64,000 bases of DNA from an uncultured Lachnospiraceae bacterium. Its GTDB lineage: Bacteria; Bacillota; Clostridia; Lachnospirales; Lachnospiraceae. The DNA is taken from assembly GCA_947625465.1 (NCBI GenBank), contig CANQOK010000006.1, positions 1 to 64,000 on the forward strand, written 5' to 3'. The notes beneath the pieces were generated by a model that searched no databases, was not told where the DNA came from, and was given only the letters and a program-made list of their open reading frames with translations. The position numbers were made by a program, and so were the translations under genes. Each line of letters starts with the position of its first letter. The first letter of the stretch is position 1. Positions 45,013 through 53,854 of this stretch are shown in pieces.

Positions 45013-45064
45013 AATAACAGGGATATTATAAATGACACTTTCATTTTATGCAATCCCTGTTATT
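45013..45064. terminator. terminator hairpin between MATE and NCS2 genes
   Basis: Perfect 12-base arms AATAACAGGGAT (45013-45024) and ATCCCTGTTATT (45053-45064) with an inner AAATGA/TCATTT stem. T-runs follow on both strands, fitting termination of the MATE transcript. Confidence 0.8.
45025..45053 (-). promoter_or_regulatory. NCS2 permease promoter nested in the hairpin loop
   Basis: Minus strand: TTGCAT (45048-45053), 17-base spacer, TATAAT (45025-45030). The 12-base inverted repeat flanks it on both sides, so the repeat could also act as an operator for this promoter. GAGAAAAAGGAGAA then leads to the ATG at 44980. Confidence 0.75.
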
Positions 45065-45088
45065 ATTTTTTATGATTTATTTTCCATT

Positions 45089-46531
45089 TCAGCGCCGTCC
45101 GCCCCCGGACTGTTCCGGATCCACCAGCATTTTCGTCCTCCACTTTCCTCTCGAATAGAAGAAAATCGTAAGAAGCATCCCGATCACCCAGGAAATCAGC
45201 ATGGAGAAAATCACATATTCCTGCCGGCCGTTCGGTAATTCCGGCGTCGTGGATAAGAAGCAGAGCAGATAGGCTAACGGTACCCGCAGGACAACTGTCT
45301 GCACGATCGCGATCCACATGGGCGTCATAGTATCTCCCGCGCCGCGCATGATGCCGGATAAGCACTGCAGCACTGCCATCGCCAGATAACCGACTGCCAG
45401 GATCTGCATCAGGTGCATACTGAGTTCCACCAGTTCTTCCGTTTCCGTAAAAATACCCATAAGCTGTCTGCCTACCAGCAGGATCGAGCCGGTGATCACG
45501 GCGGCAACGCCCAGCGCAATGATCGTTCCCTGCTTCGCGCCCGTTTTGATCCGGTCATAGGCTTTGGCGCCCAGGTTCTGCCCCGCGTATGTCGTCATGG
45601 CGGTACCAAACGAAAAGTTCGGCATCATGGCGAACCCGTCTACCCGCATGACAATGACATTAGCGGCAATAAACATCTCGCCGAAGCTGTTGGTCAGCGA
45701 CTGTACCACAATCATGGACATGGACATGATCGCCTGCGTGACCCCGGACGGGATTCCCAGTCTGATCACATTCATGCCGTAGCGGCGCTTCCACTTCACA
45801 TAATGCAGGTTCATATCGAACAGGTCCTTCATCTTATACAGTCTGAGCCCGCAGAGCAGCGCGGAAACGATCTGCGCGATACTGGTTGCCAGCGCTACGC
45901 CGCTTACGCCCATATGAAACTGTATTACAAATAACAAATCCAGAAATACATTCAGAATACAGGCGATCAGCAGATAGACCAGAGCCGAAACCGAATCTCC
46001 CAGTCCCCGCAGAATACCGGAGAGGATATTATAAAACGCAAGCCCCACGCCGCCGATAAACAAAATATACAGATACGAAGCGCACCAGTCGATAATGGTA
46101 TCCGGCGTATTTAACATCTGCAGCAGCGGTCTGGTCGCCAGCGAGCCGAAAACCGCTACAAAAATGCTGGCAAACAGCGTAAGCAAAATACTGTTTCCAA
46201 TGGTATAGGACAGGCCTTCCCGGTTCCTGGCTCCGAAGAACTGGGAAACCATGATCCCGGCGCCTACGCTGATCCCTACATACAGCACCAGCAGCAGATT
46301 AAAGATCGGGCCGGCGCTTCCTACCGCAGCCAGCGCATTGTCTCCCACATATTTTCCTACGATAATACTGTCTACGGTATTATAAAGCTGCTGCGCGATA
46401 TTCCCCAGCAGCATGGGAACGGTAAACAGCACGATCTTTTTCCAGGGCGTGCCCACCGTCATATCCACAGGGCCAAACAATCCGGAGATCGCATGCAGGA
46501 GCTTTTTCAATTTTGCCGTTAATAATTTCAT
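45089..46531 (-). CDS. MATE-family multidrug/Na+ antiporter
   Basis: MATE proteins export drugs or metabolites in exchange for Na+ or H+. The 480-residue protein has 12 helices in two halves, beginning with TPWKKIVLFTVPMLLGNIAQQLYNTVDSIIVGK and the internal repeat around LGIPSGVTQAIMSMSMIVVQ; both halves show the usual GxxxGAGxM-like and AGQNLGA segments. The start at 46531 follows GAGGAGGAAAG; an upstream frame from 46570 is less likely because that ribosome site lies inside it. The substrate is unknown. A promoter is at 46587-46615. Confidence 0.93.
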   Translation of the reverse strand: MKLLTAKLKKLLHAISGLFGPVDMTVGTPWKKIVLFTVPMLLGNIAQQLYNTVDSIIVGKYVGDNALAAVGSAGPIFNLLLVLYVGISVGAGIMVSQFFGARNREGLSYTIGNSILLTLFASIFVAVFGSLATRPLLQMLNTPDTIIDWCASYLYILFIGGVGLAFYNILSGILRGLGDSVSALVYLLIACILNVFLDLLFVIQFHMGVSGVALATSIAQIVSALLCGLRLYKMKDLFDMNLHYVKWKRRYGMNVIRLGIPSGVTQAIMSMSMIVVQSLTNSFGEMFIAANVIVMRVDGFAMMPNFSFGTAMTTYAGQNLGAKAYDRIKTGAKQGTIIALGVAAVITGSILLVGRQLMGIFTETEELVELSMHLMQILAVGYLAMAVLQCLSGIMRGAGDTMTPMWIAIVQTVVLRVPLAYLLCFLSTTPELPNGRQEYVIFSMLISWVIGMLLTIFFYSRGKWRTKMLVDPEQSGGGRR

Positions 46532-46586
46532 CTCTTTCTTTCCTCCTCGCATCAATAACAGAACCCCCATCTACCTTCTGTATACA

Positions 46587-46615
46587 ATGCTATCATAGAT
46601 AATAATTGCTTGCAA
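46587..46615 (-). promoter_or_regulatory. promoter of the MATE gene
   Basis: Minus strand: TTGCAA (46610-46615), 17-base spacer, TAGCAT (46587-46592) with an extended TGA before the -10. Confidence 0.7.
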
Positions 46616-46639
46616 GTACTAACTTAAAAACAAAAAAGA

Positions 46640-46667
46640 TTGCTTTTTAAGGAAAATAACTTATAAT
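46640..46667 (+). promoter_or_regulatory. promoter of the broken LytTR gene
   Basis: TTGCTT (46640-46645), 16-base spacer, TATAAT (46662-46667). It remains intact although the gene it drives is disrupted. Confidence 0.7.
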
Positions 46668-46719
46668 CTGTTTGAATTTGCGCACAGCTTTCCTCTGGAA
46701 AAGGGAAGGAGGGGTTCTT

Positions 46720-47201
46720 TTGTACAGAGTTATAATCTGCGATGATGATCCGGAATTTGCGGACTTCCTTTAGACGGCTATTCAGTTCAGCCGGTCTATT
46801 TTCTGCTGAAACCGTTCAGCCGAGAAGAACTGGAAAAAGCGATCCTTACGGATCTGGAGCGGAGACGCCGCAATAAAAAAATTATGATCAAATGCGACCA
46901 GAAGCAGATCCTGCTTCCTCCGGATTCTATTCTCTATGTAGAGGTGATGGATCACGCTCTGACGATCTATACCCATTCCGGCAACTATGTCACCCGTTCT
47001 ACACTGGCGCATCTGCTGGAGATGCTTCCGACCAATCAGTTCTGCCGATGCCACAATTCATACGCGGTCAATCTGGCCAGAGTTACCAGTCTGTCCCGTT
47101 CGTCCGGCATTACGCTTGACTGCTCCATTACCCTGCCTGTCGGCAGAAAATACTATGAACAGTTCCAGCAGAATTTTATTCATTTTATCAATCGAACTTA
47201 A
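46720..47201 (+). pseudogene. LytTR response regulator with most of the receiver deleted
   Basis: A TTG at 46720, after GGAAGGAGGGG, starts MYRVIICDDDPEFADFL, the beginning of a receiver, and runs into TAG at 46771. At that point the frame changes and the sequence resumes as LDGYSVQPVYFLLKPFSREEL, the end of a receiver with its conserved Lys, followed by a complete LytTR DNA-binding domain (KQILLPPDSILYVEV, then HNSYAVNLARVTSL) to 47201. About 65-75 residues including the phosphoacceptor Asp are missing. LytTR regulators of this type control virulence-, bacteriocin- or wall-related genes with a partner kinase; none is nearby. An ATG at 46884 could give the DNA-binding domain alone. Confidence 0.85.
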
Positions 47202-47236
47202 AAGGAACAGGTCATGCTTTGCCTGTTCCTTTTTTC
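47200..47236 (+). terminator. terminator after the LytTR remnant
   Basis: Stem AAAAGGAACAGG (47200-47211) / CCTGTTCCTTTT (from 47222), then a T-run. It also separates the hemicellulose locus, whose last gene ends at 47274 on the other strand. Confidence 0.85.
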
Positions 47237-47273
47237 ATCTGTTTTCTTTTTCTTTAACGCTTTTTCGCTTTTC

Positions 47274-48164
47274 CTACTGCGCGTTCATGAATTTGAGCAC
47301 TTCCTCCATCGCTTTTTTGCCGCCTGCCGGTGTAAAGCCATGTCCTTCGCCCGGATATACGATCAGCTCCGCATGCGGATACAGGTTCTTGGCCCGCTCG
47401 GAATAGGACAGCGGCACGATCTGATCGTTGTCGCCGTGAATGATCAGCACGTTCTTGTCATATTTCCCGATATGGTCAAATACCTGAAAATCGTGAATGG
47501 AAGCAAAAAATTCTTTTCCCAGATCCATTCCCCAGAAATTATTGACTTCCGGGATTTTGTCTACCGTCGGATAAGTCGTCCTCCAGTTATCGGGAATACA
47601 AAGCGCCGGGAAATACAGCGCCATACCGGCCACCTTATCGCTGCCCAGCTCGTCCGTTACCAGCGCCGTTACCAGTCCGCCCTGGCTTCCGCCAAACAGG
47701 AAGATCTTATCGGTATCTACATTTTCCTGCTTTGCAAAATAATTATATACCGCCAGCAGATCTTCTTTCTCCGTAAAGATCGTCATCTCCGTAGTCTTTC
47801 TGCCCGTACTCTTGGAATTGACGGAACCGCCGCAGAAATCAAACGCATAGGCCATATATCCGTTTTCGGCGTAATACAGACTTTCTTTCGCGAAATCCGT
47901 ATGTCTGCCGTTATAGCCGTGGCACATGATGATAAGCGGATGCTTTCCCTCTCCTTTCGGCGTATAAACTCTGCCGTAGATCGTTGTCGCTCCGTTTTCG
48001 ATCTTTAATTCTTCACTGGTGTAAGTCGGCTCTTTTCTGGTGATTTCCTGAGCCGTCGTCTGATTTTCCATTTTCTTCGTTTCCTCCTTATCCGCATTGT
48101 CTCCGCAGCCTGCCGCGAATAGTACTGTACTGATTGTAACAGCCAGCAATAATTTTTTCCACAT
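47274..48164 (-). CDS. lipoprotein alpha/beta hydrolase, esterase-like
   Basis: A 296-residue secreted hydrolase. The signal ends in the lipobox LFAAGC. The alpha/beta fold shows the oxyanion region (CHGYNGRHTDF), the nucleophile elbow GGSQGG, the acid in HGDNDQIVP and the late His in GEGHGFT. This set resembles feruloyl and cinnamoyl esterases such as Est1E, and its place at the end of a hemicellulose cluster fits removal of ferulate or similar esters from arabinoxylan outside the cell. Substrate is inference. It is 37 bases after the type-B carboxylesterase gene. Confidence 0.88.
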   Translation of the reverse strand: MWKKLLLAVTISTVLFAAGCGDNADKEETKKMENQTTAQEITRKEPTYTSEELKIENGATTIYGRVYTPKGEGKHPLIIMCHGYNGRHTDFAKESLYYAENGYMAYAFDFCGGSVNSKSTGRKTTEMTIFTEKEDLLAVYNYFAKQENVDTDKIFLFGGSQGGLVTALVTDELGSDKVAGMALYFPALCIPDNWRTTYPTVDKIPEVNNFWGMDLGKEFFASIHDFQVFDHIGKYDKNVLIIHGDNDQIVPLSYSERAKNLYPHAELIVYPGEGHGFTPAGGKKAMEEVLKFMNAQ

Positions 48165-48201
48165 GTTCTTTCTCCTTTTTGACTCTTTTTTCTTTTTCCT
48201 T

Positions 48202-49758
48202 TTACTTATCCCTTAACATTTTCTTTCCGAATTCCAGTCTGAAATCCGCCAGCGGACAGTCCGGAAGCACCTCCGGCGTCGCCTTGTCGTAAAATTTCAT
48301 CACCGTCTTTTCCGCTCTGCTGTAAGCCTTCCATTCCGGAAGCGGGTTTCCGTTATAATCCGTTCCGTTTGGATCGCCGGTTTTTACAAAATTGGTCCAG
48401 TACGAGCAGACCTGCCTTGCCAGATCGTAATGTTTCCCTTCAAACGGACGCCAGCTGTTTCCCAGCGAATCAAACATAAACCAAAGATCGGAGCCGTGGA
48501 AGGAACCGGCGTCATCGCCCGGAATGTCATGGTCGAAAATAAAATACCAGACCCGTTTTCCCATTTCCGAACGCAGCTCGCAAAACCCTCTGCTGCCGCC
48601 CAAAAACAGATTCAGCGCGTCGCCCGCAAACAGAGCCGCCGCTTCTTCATCTGTTTTTACATTTGCCAGCGCCAGAAATTCTTCCTTTTGCTCTCCATAA
48701 ATCTCCGCCCGCTTTTCGATATCCGCCACAGTCACCTTTCCGGGGCCGAACATTCCCTGCGTTTCTCCCATACACACGCCAACCATCATGGGAACGTCAG
48801 GCAGCCGGTCGTTGTAATAGGAGCTGGCCGCCGATTCTTTTATAAACACGCCGTCTATGCAGGTGCCGAAAAACAGACCGAACATCGCGCCCTCGGGTGA
48901 AGCGGCGTCCACCCGCCGCATCAGCTCATACGCGTCCAGTTCTCTGGCTTCCTGCAGATCCCGGATACCGGCCGTCCGGAAGAAATCTGCGCCGTGCTGC
49001 TCCGCCTCTTTTAACGGCATCGGCGCTCCAAATTGAAATGCTTCGTCGCCAAACTCCATGGAAACCGAGGACTGACAGATCGCCCCGGCGATCAGGCCTT
49101 CGTTCAGCGGACTGCAGAGCTGTGTCTGCACACTGCCCGCGCCCGCGCTCTGCCCGCACAATACGATCCGGTCCGGATTCCCGCCAAAGTTTCTGATATT
49201 CTCATAGATCCAGTGCAGCGCCAGCGACTGGTCCTGCATTCCGAAATTGGAGATCACCGCTCCGTCCGGCGTCTCCGCCGTAATCTCCGGATGCGCCAGG
49301 AACCCGAACAGGCCCAGCCGATATCCGATCATCACCACGATCACACCGCGGCGCGCGACCCGTTCTCCGTCAAATTCCACTTCATAATTATAGCCGTCCT
49401 GCAGGCCGCCTCCGTGGATATAGCAGAACACCGGCAGATTATCGTCCGGCGTTTCCGCAGGAGAGAAAATATTCAGATACAGACAGTCCTCGCTCATGCC
49501 GTAATCTGCTGAGGTCGGATGCAGCTCCCGCTTATAAAAGGAATCGTCCGTACCCGGATGAATCCGCATCATCGGCATATCGCCATATTCGTAACAGGTT
49601 CGCACACCTTCCCAGCTTTCTGCCGGTACCGGCGCTTTCCAGCGAAGCTCTCCTACCGGCGGCTTCGCGTAAGGGACTCCGCGAAATACGGTAATGCGGG
49701 GATCTTTCCCGACCAGTCCTTTTAATTTACCGTTTTTGGTCTGTACTTCTCGCAGCAT
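48202..49758 (-). CDS. type-B carboxylesterase
   Basis: A 518-residue carboxylesterase of the para-nitrobenzyl esterase/acetylcholinesterase group. Landmarks are FRGVPYAKPPVGELRW, SEDCLYLNIF, the oxyanion hole YIHGGG, the nucleophile elbow GQSAGAGSV and FIFDHDIPGDDAGSFHGSDLWFMF containing the late active-site His. There is no signal peptide, so it acts in the cytoplasm. Neighbours are GH51 arabinofuranosidase upstream and a lipoprotein esterase downstream; removing acetyl or other ester groups from imported xylo-oligosaccharides is a likely role. GGAAAGGG precedes the ATG. Confidence 0.92.
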   Translation of the reverse strand: MLREVQTKNGKLKGLVGKDPRITVFRGVPYAKPPVGELRWKAPVPAESWEGVRTCYEYGDMPMMRIHPGTDDSFYKRELHPTSADYGMSEDCLYLNIFSPAETPDDNLPVFCYIHGGGLQDGYNYEVEFDGERVARRGVIVVMIGYRLGLFGFLAHPEITAETPDGAVISNFGMQDQSLALHWIYENIRNFGGNPDRIVLCGQSAGAGSVQTQLCSPLNEGLIAGAICQSSVSMEFGDEAFQFGAPMPLKEAEQHGADFFRTAGIRDLQEARELDAYELMRRVDAASPEGAMFGLFFGTCIDGVFIKESAASSYYNDRLPDVPMMVGVCMGETQGMFGPGKVTVADIEKRAEIYGEQKEEFLALANVKTDEEAAALFAGDALNLFLGGSRGFCELRSEMGKRVWYFIFDHDIPGDDAGSFHGSDLWFMFDSLGNSWRPFEGKHYDLARQVCSYWTNFVKTGDPNGTDYNGNPLPEWKAYSRAEKTVMKFYDKATPEVLPDCPLADFRLEFGKKMLRDK

Positions 49759-49791
49759 TGTAAACCACCCTTTCCTTTCTGCTGACGCTTA

Positions 49792-52233
49792 TTACTTCTT
49801 TTTTAAGCAAAGCACATTGACAGAGCTTGCAGGCGCCTGATAGGTAAAGGCAGCGTCGGCTCCCGTCAATGTGTTCCAATGCTCAGTTACCGTCTCCGGA
49901 TTCTCCAGCGTATTCCGGTCCGAAGGCTCCCCGGTCAGCACGCCAGCCCGATATTCCGTCTCCACCGGACAGTCCAGTGTAATCGCAATATCCCGTTCTT
50001 CCTCCGCGATATTGACAACCTTTATAATCAGGTTATCCGCATCTTCCAATGCCACAGCCTGGATCTCTTCATAGTGCGGCAGTTCAACCTCTGTCACACA
50101 GACTCCGTCCAGACTGCACCGCAGCCGTTTCCCGTCAGACTCCATACACAGGTTATGGAAAACGCCCGGTTCCAGCGAAACCTCTGTCGGATCGGCCAGC
50201 GGATACTGCCGGAATCCCACACCCGCAGTGACCGTACTCTGTCTGTCTTTGATCGTCCACCGGATCGGCTGAACCGCAAACAGATTCCACGGACTGTCCT
50301 CACTGTTGCGCGCCTCACCGTAAGGTGTGGCAAACATCCCGATCCCCAGTTCTTTCTCCGGCTCCGCCAGCAAGTCGATGCTGAATTTACCGCTTCTGGA
50401 AGTTACATCCTCTCCCAGAACGATCAGAACGGTCTTTTCCATCCCAAACCGTTTGGCCCGTTCCGCCTCTGCTTCCGACAATCTGATCTCTGTTGTAAAA
50501 ACCTCATTTCCGCAATCTCTGACGGAACCAAATAACTCTCTGGTCGCCGCTGCCGGCTCTCCCTTCCATTCCGCATGTTTAAAATGGATGCCTTCCGAAC
50601 CGATCAGACAGGGACCGCCCTTTAAAAACGGCGCATAGACCGGTTCGCTCTCCTGCTCACTTTCCAGAACATACTTCCCTTTATTTTCGGAAAACAGTTT
50701 CCAGACATAATAGGAAGGAATGGCGTAATTGGAAAGTCCGTCAAAGGCGATCAGGTTGGGTTCCCATGCCGCATAGTGCACATTTTCAAATAACGGCGCA
50801 TAGGCCGCCAGTTTGACAATGTCCTGATTCCGTTCCATTCCCACCATAAACATGGCTTCTCCCAACGCCGCGTACAGCGTACGGATATTGCCGGCTACCA
50901 CCGCGAATTCTCCGACAAAGATTCCTGGACCCTTCCGGTCATAGTCATCATAATAATGGGAATTCTGCGCAAACCATTCCGCTTTATCATAAAAATGCTC
51001 GTCCGCAATATCTAACGCCAGCCCGGATTTTTCCACATGCGTATTGGCTACAATGATCAGCTCCGGATATTTTTCGGAAATGACTTTCCGGAAATACTCG
51101 TACCGTTCTTCATAATCCGGTCCGTTATTTTCATTACCGATCTCCAGATATTTCAGCGCAAACGGCGCCGGATGTCCCATTTCAGTCCGTAGTGCGCCCC
51201 AGGTCGTGTCCGGACTGCCAAAGGCGTATTCCAACGCGCACAGTACATCGTCCAGCAGATCATCAATCTCTTCCTGTTCCATTAAAATGCAGTGCCTTGC
51301 CTGACAGGTCATCCCGCAGTTACATACATACAGCGCGTCCGTATGCAGATCCTCGCACAGCTGCAGATATTCATGAAAGCCAAGACCTTCCGTAGAACGG
51401 TATCCCCACAAATTCAATACCCCAGGCCGTTTCCACGGCTGTCCTGCCATCCGCTTAAACCTCTGTACCGTAGACTTGGAAAAGCCTTCCACAATACAAC
51501 CGCCCGGAAAACGCAGAAACGCCGGATGGAGCGCTTCCAGTTTTTCGCATAAATCTTTCCGCAGACCATGTCCGCAGTAAGTATCTTCCGGCATCAGCGA
51601 CATAAATCCGAATCTGACCCTGCCGCCCTTTTGCGCCGTGATCTTCAGTACGGCTTCTTTATCTGTCTGATCCGGGATCAGCGTCAGGTCATACCGGACA
51701 TACCCGTTTGTCCCGATCCGAATTTCCTGTTCACAATAACTCTGTTCTTTGCCTTCGATCGCAAAACGCAGGCAGGTAACTTCCGCTGCCTTGGCAAAAA
51801 AATACAGGTGATAGGCCTTTCCCTTTTGTACCGCAACGCCGGAGTAACCGACATTCCATATGCTTCCACCCGGTTCAAATTCTACCGCGAACGCCGCCTG
51901 CCGATTTTCATTCAGGGTGTCGGCGCAATCCAGCGTATATACAGCCCTGTCGCCATACCACGCCGGAATCTCAGTGGGCTCCAATTTTTCTCGCCAGCGT
52001 TTCTGTCCTTCTCCCTTCTGGTACTCAAACGGCCATCCCGTGGCGTTCTCCAGATCGTCGCCTTTTGCAGTCAGATCATCCGGATACAGGCTGTCGTCAA
52101 AAGCCCGATTCCGCAGCAATTCCGGATATAACCCGCCGTCGCCGGACCGGTTGATGTCTTCAAAAAACAGACCATACAGAGACGGGGCCGTCGGAAATCT
52201 CTTTTTCGACGTATGTACCGTTATGCTCGTCAT
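49792..52233 (-). CDS. GH51 alpha-L-arabinofuranosidase
   Basis: The enzyme releases L-arabinose side chains from arabinoxylan or arabinan fragments. The 813-residue protein has the GH51 form with an N-terminal LYGLFFEDINRSGDGG start, an inserted carbohydrate-binding-like domain (about 60-210), then the barrel with the acid/base Glu in YLEIGNENNG and the nucleophile Glu in FVGEFAVV. The C-terminal beta domain follows. No signal peptide, so intracellular. It has its own strong promoter (52298-52326) after the xylB terminator and continues into the two esterase genes. AAGGAGG precedes the ATG. Confidence 0.93.
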   Translation of the reverse strand: MTSITVHTSKKRFPTAPSLYGLFFEDINRSGDGGLYPELLRNRAFDDSLYPDDLTAKGDDLENATGWPFEYQKGEGQKRWREKLEPTEIPAWYGDRAVYTLDCADTLNENRQAAFAVEFEPGGSIWNVGYSGVAVQKGKAYHLYFFAKAAEVTCLRFAIEGKEQSYCEQEIRIGTNGYVRYDLTLIPDQTDKEAVLKITAQKGGRVRFGFMSLMPEDTYCGHGLRKDLCEKLEALHPAFLRFPGGCIVEGFSKSTVQRFKRMAGQPWKRPGVLNLWGYRSTEGLGFHEYLQLCEDLHTDALYVCNCGMTCQARHCILMEQEEIDDLLDDVLCALEYAFGSPDTTWGALRTEMGHPAPFALKYLEIGNENNGPDYEERYEYFRKVISEKYPELIIVANTHVEKSGLALDIADEHFYDKAEWFAQNSHYYDDYDRKGPGIFVGEFAVVAGNIRTLYAALGEAMFMVGMERNQDIVKLAAYAPLFENVHYAAWEPNLIAFDGLSNYAIPSYYVWKLFSENKGKYVLESEQESEPVYAPFLKGGPCLIGSEGIHFKHAEWKGEPAAATRELFGSVRDCGNEVFTTEIRLSEAEAERAKRFGMEKTVLIVLGEDVTSRSGKFSIDLLAEPEKELGIGMFATPYGEARNSEDSPWNLFAVQPIRWTIKDRQSTVTAGVGFRQYPLADPTEVSLEPGVFHNLCMESDGKRLRCSLDGVCVTEVELPHYEEIQAVALEDADNLIIKVVNIAEEERDIAITLDCPVETEYRAGVLTGEPSDRNTLENPETVTEHWNTLTGADAAFTYQAPASSVNVLCLKKK

Positions 52234-52297
52234 GGATTTTTTCCTCCTTCACAAATTATTATTTATAAGTTAATTAGGACTCTAATTCATACTTTAT

Positions 52298-52326
52298 ATT
52301 CTACTTTCTTTTTCCTGCACTGTCAA
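52298..52326 (-). promoter_or_regulatory. promoter of the GH51-esterase operon
   Basis: Minus strand: TTGACA (52321-52326), 17-base spacer, TAGAAT (52298-52303). It starts a second transcription unit within the hemicellulose locus. Confidence 0.85.
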
Positions 52327-52340
52327 GCAGAATACAAAAA

Positions 52341-52367
52341 GTTTACCCTGTGGATCACAGGGTAAAC
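52341..52367 (-). terminator. terminator containing the xylB stop codon
   Basis: Perfect stem GTTTACCCTGTG (52341-52352) / CACAGGGTAAAC (52356-52367) with a 3-base loop, followed on the minus strand by TTTTTG. The xylB TGA sits at the tip of the hairpin, and the final codons form one arm. Confidence 0.85.
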
Positions 52368-53818
52368 CATGTCTGTAACGCCGGATATAATATCCGGAAT
52401 TTCTGATACTGTTTTTCATATTTTTTCACCAGTTCCAGCTCCGGCTCTACGGTTGCCTTCACCTGAACCAGCTGCTGCGCCGCCGCTTCCACGGTCGGAA
52501 ATACGCCGCAGCCCGTCGCGGCCAGGATCGCGGCCCCGTAACCCGGTCCTTCTTCACACACCGGGGTGTCTACTTTTACATTTAATATATTGGAAATGAT
52601 CTTCTGCCAGAGTGTGCTTCTGGCTCCGCCGCCGCATATTTTTGTCCGGGGAATGGAAATTCCCAGCGATCTTGCCACCTCCAGAGAATCCCGCAGTCCA
52701 AACGCTACGCCTTCCAATACCGCCTGCGTCATCTGCGCCCGCGTAGTATCCATAGACATTCCCGCGAAGCAGGCCCTCGCATTCGGATCATTGTGCGGGG
52801 AACGCTCTCCCATGAGATACGGCAGATAAAAGACCGGATTTTCTCCCAAATTTCCGATCGTTTCCTGTTCTCCTTCGTAGTCGCCGGTTTTCAGGATTTC
52901 TTCCAGCCACCATTTATTGCAGGAAGCGGCGCTCAGCATACAGCCCATCAGATGATAGGCGCCGTCCGCGTGCGCAAACGCATGCAGCGCATTCTGTTCA
53001 TCCACGCGGAAATGTTTGCTGGAAATAAAGACGGTTCCCGATGTTCCCAGAGAAATGTTGCATCTGCCTTCTCCGACCGTTCCGGTTCCCACTGCTGCCG
53101 CCGCATTGTCGCCGGCTCCCGCCATGACCTTTACATCCGGGCGGAGCCCCAGCTCCCGCGCCGCTTCCGGTTTTAACGTCCCCACCGGTTCCCAGCTTTC
53201 ATATAACTGCGGAAGCTGGTCCGCGGTCACATGACAAATTTCAAGCATCTCATTGGACCAGCGTTTATGCTGCACATCCAGCAGGAGCATCCCCGACGCG
53301 TCGGAATAATCCGTACTGAAAACCCCGGTCAGGCGATAAGCAAGATAGTCCTTCGGCAGCATGATCTTCCGGATCCGCGCAAACTGTTCCGGTTCCCGGC
53401 TGCGCATCCACAGCAGCTTCGGCGCCGTGAATCCGGCAAAAGCAATATTTCCCGTACAGGCCGACAAGCGTTCTGTCCCGATCTCACGGTTCAGCCAGTC
53501 CGTCTCCGCAGCCGTCCGCCCGTCATTCCACAGGATCGCGGGACGGATCACCGCATCCGTTTCATCCAGAACTACGAGTCCATGCATCTGCCCGCCGAAG
53601 CTGATGCCTGCCACCTGCGAAGCATCAGCCTCCTGTAAGAGTTCCCGGATTCCGCATACCGACCGGGTATACCAGTCCTCCGGATTCTGTTCCGCCCAGC
53701 CCGGTTTCGGGAAATAAAGCGGATATTCTTTGGATACCGTATTGCAGATCCGCCCGGTTTCATCCATCAGCACCAGTTTCACCGCCGAAGTTCCCAAATC
53801 TACACCGATAAAATACAT
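52355..53818 (-). CDS. xylB: xylulokinase
   Basis: XylB phosphorylates D-xylulose for the pentose phosphate pathway. The 487-residue FGGY kinase shows IGVDLGTSAVKLVL at the start, GGQMHGLVVLD and PAILWNDGRT in the first domain, and MAGAGDNAAAAVGTGTV then SLGTSGTVF and GGGARSTLWQ in the second. The length is normal. It is 36 bases downstream of the FucI-like isomerase gene, within the unit begun by GH120. It ends in an unusual terminator that includes its stop codon. Confidence 0.93.
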   Translation of the reverse strand: MYFIGVDLGTSAVKLVLMDETGRICNTVSKEYPLYFPKPGWAEQNPEDWYTRSVCGIRELLQEADASQVAGISFGGQMHGLVVLDETDAVIRPAILWNDGRTAAETDWLNREIGTERLSACTGNIAFAGFTAPKLLWMRSREPEQFARIRKIMLPKDYLAYRLTGVFSTDYSDASGMLLLDVQHKRWSNEMLEICHVTADQLPQLYESWEPVGTLKPEAARELGLRPDVKVMAGAGDNAAAAVGTGTVGEGRCNISLGTSGTVFISSKHFRVDEQNALHAFAHADGAYHLMGCMLSAASCNKWWLEEILKTGDYEGEQETIGNLGENPVFYLPYLMGERSPHNDPNARACFAGMSMDTTRAQMTQAVLEGVAFGLRDSLEVARSLGISIPRTKICGGGARSTLWQKIISNILNVKVDTPVCEEGPGYGAAILAATGCGVFPTVEAAAQQLVQVKATVEPELELVKKYEKQYQKFRILYPALQTWFTL

Positions 53819-53854
53819 AGGTTTCTCCTTTTTGATCTCAAAGCAGATCCGATT

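Noticed and set aside
46782..47054. A minus-strand frame opposite the LytTR domain
   Set aside because: The plus strand carries the recognisable receiver end and LytTR domain.
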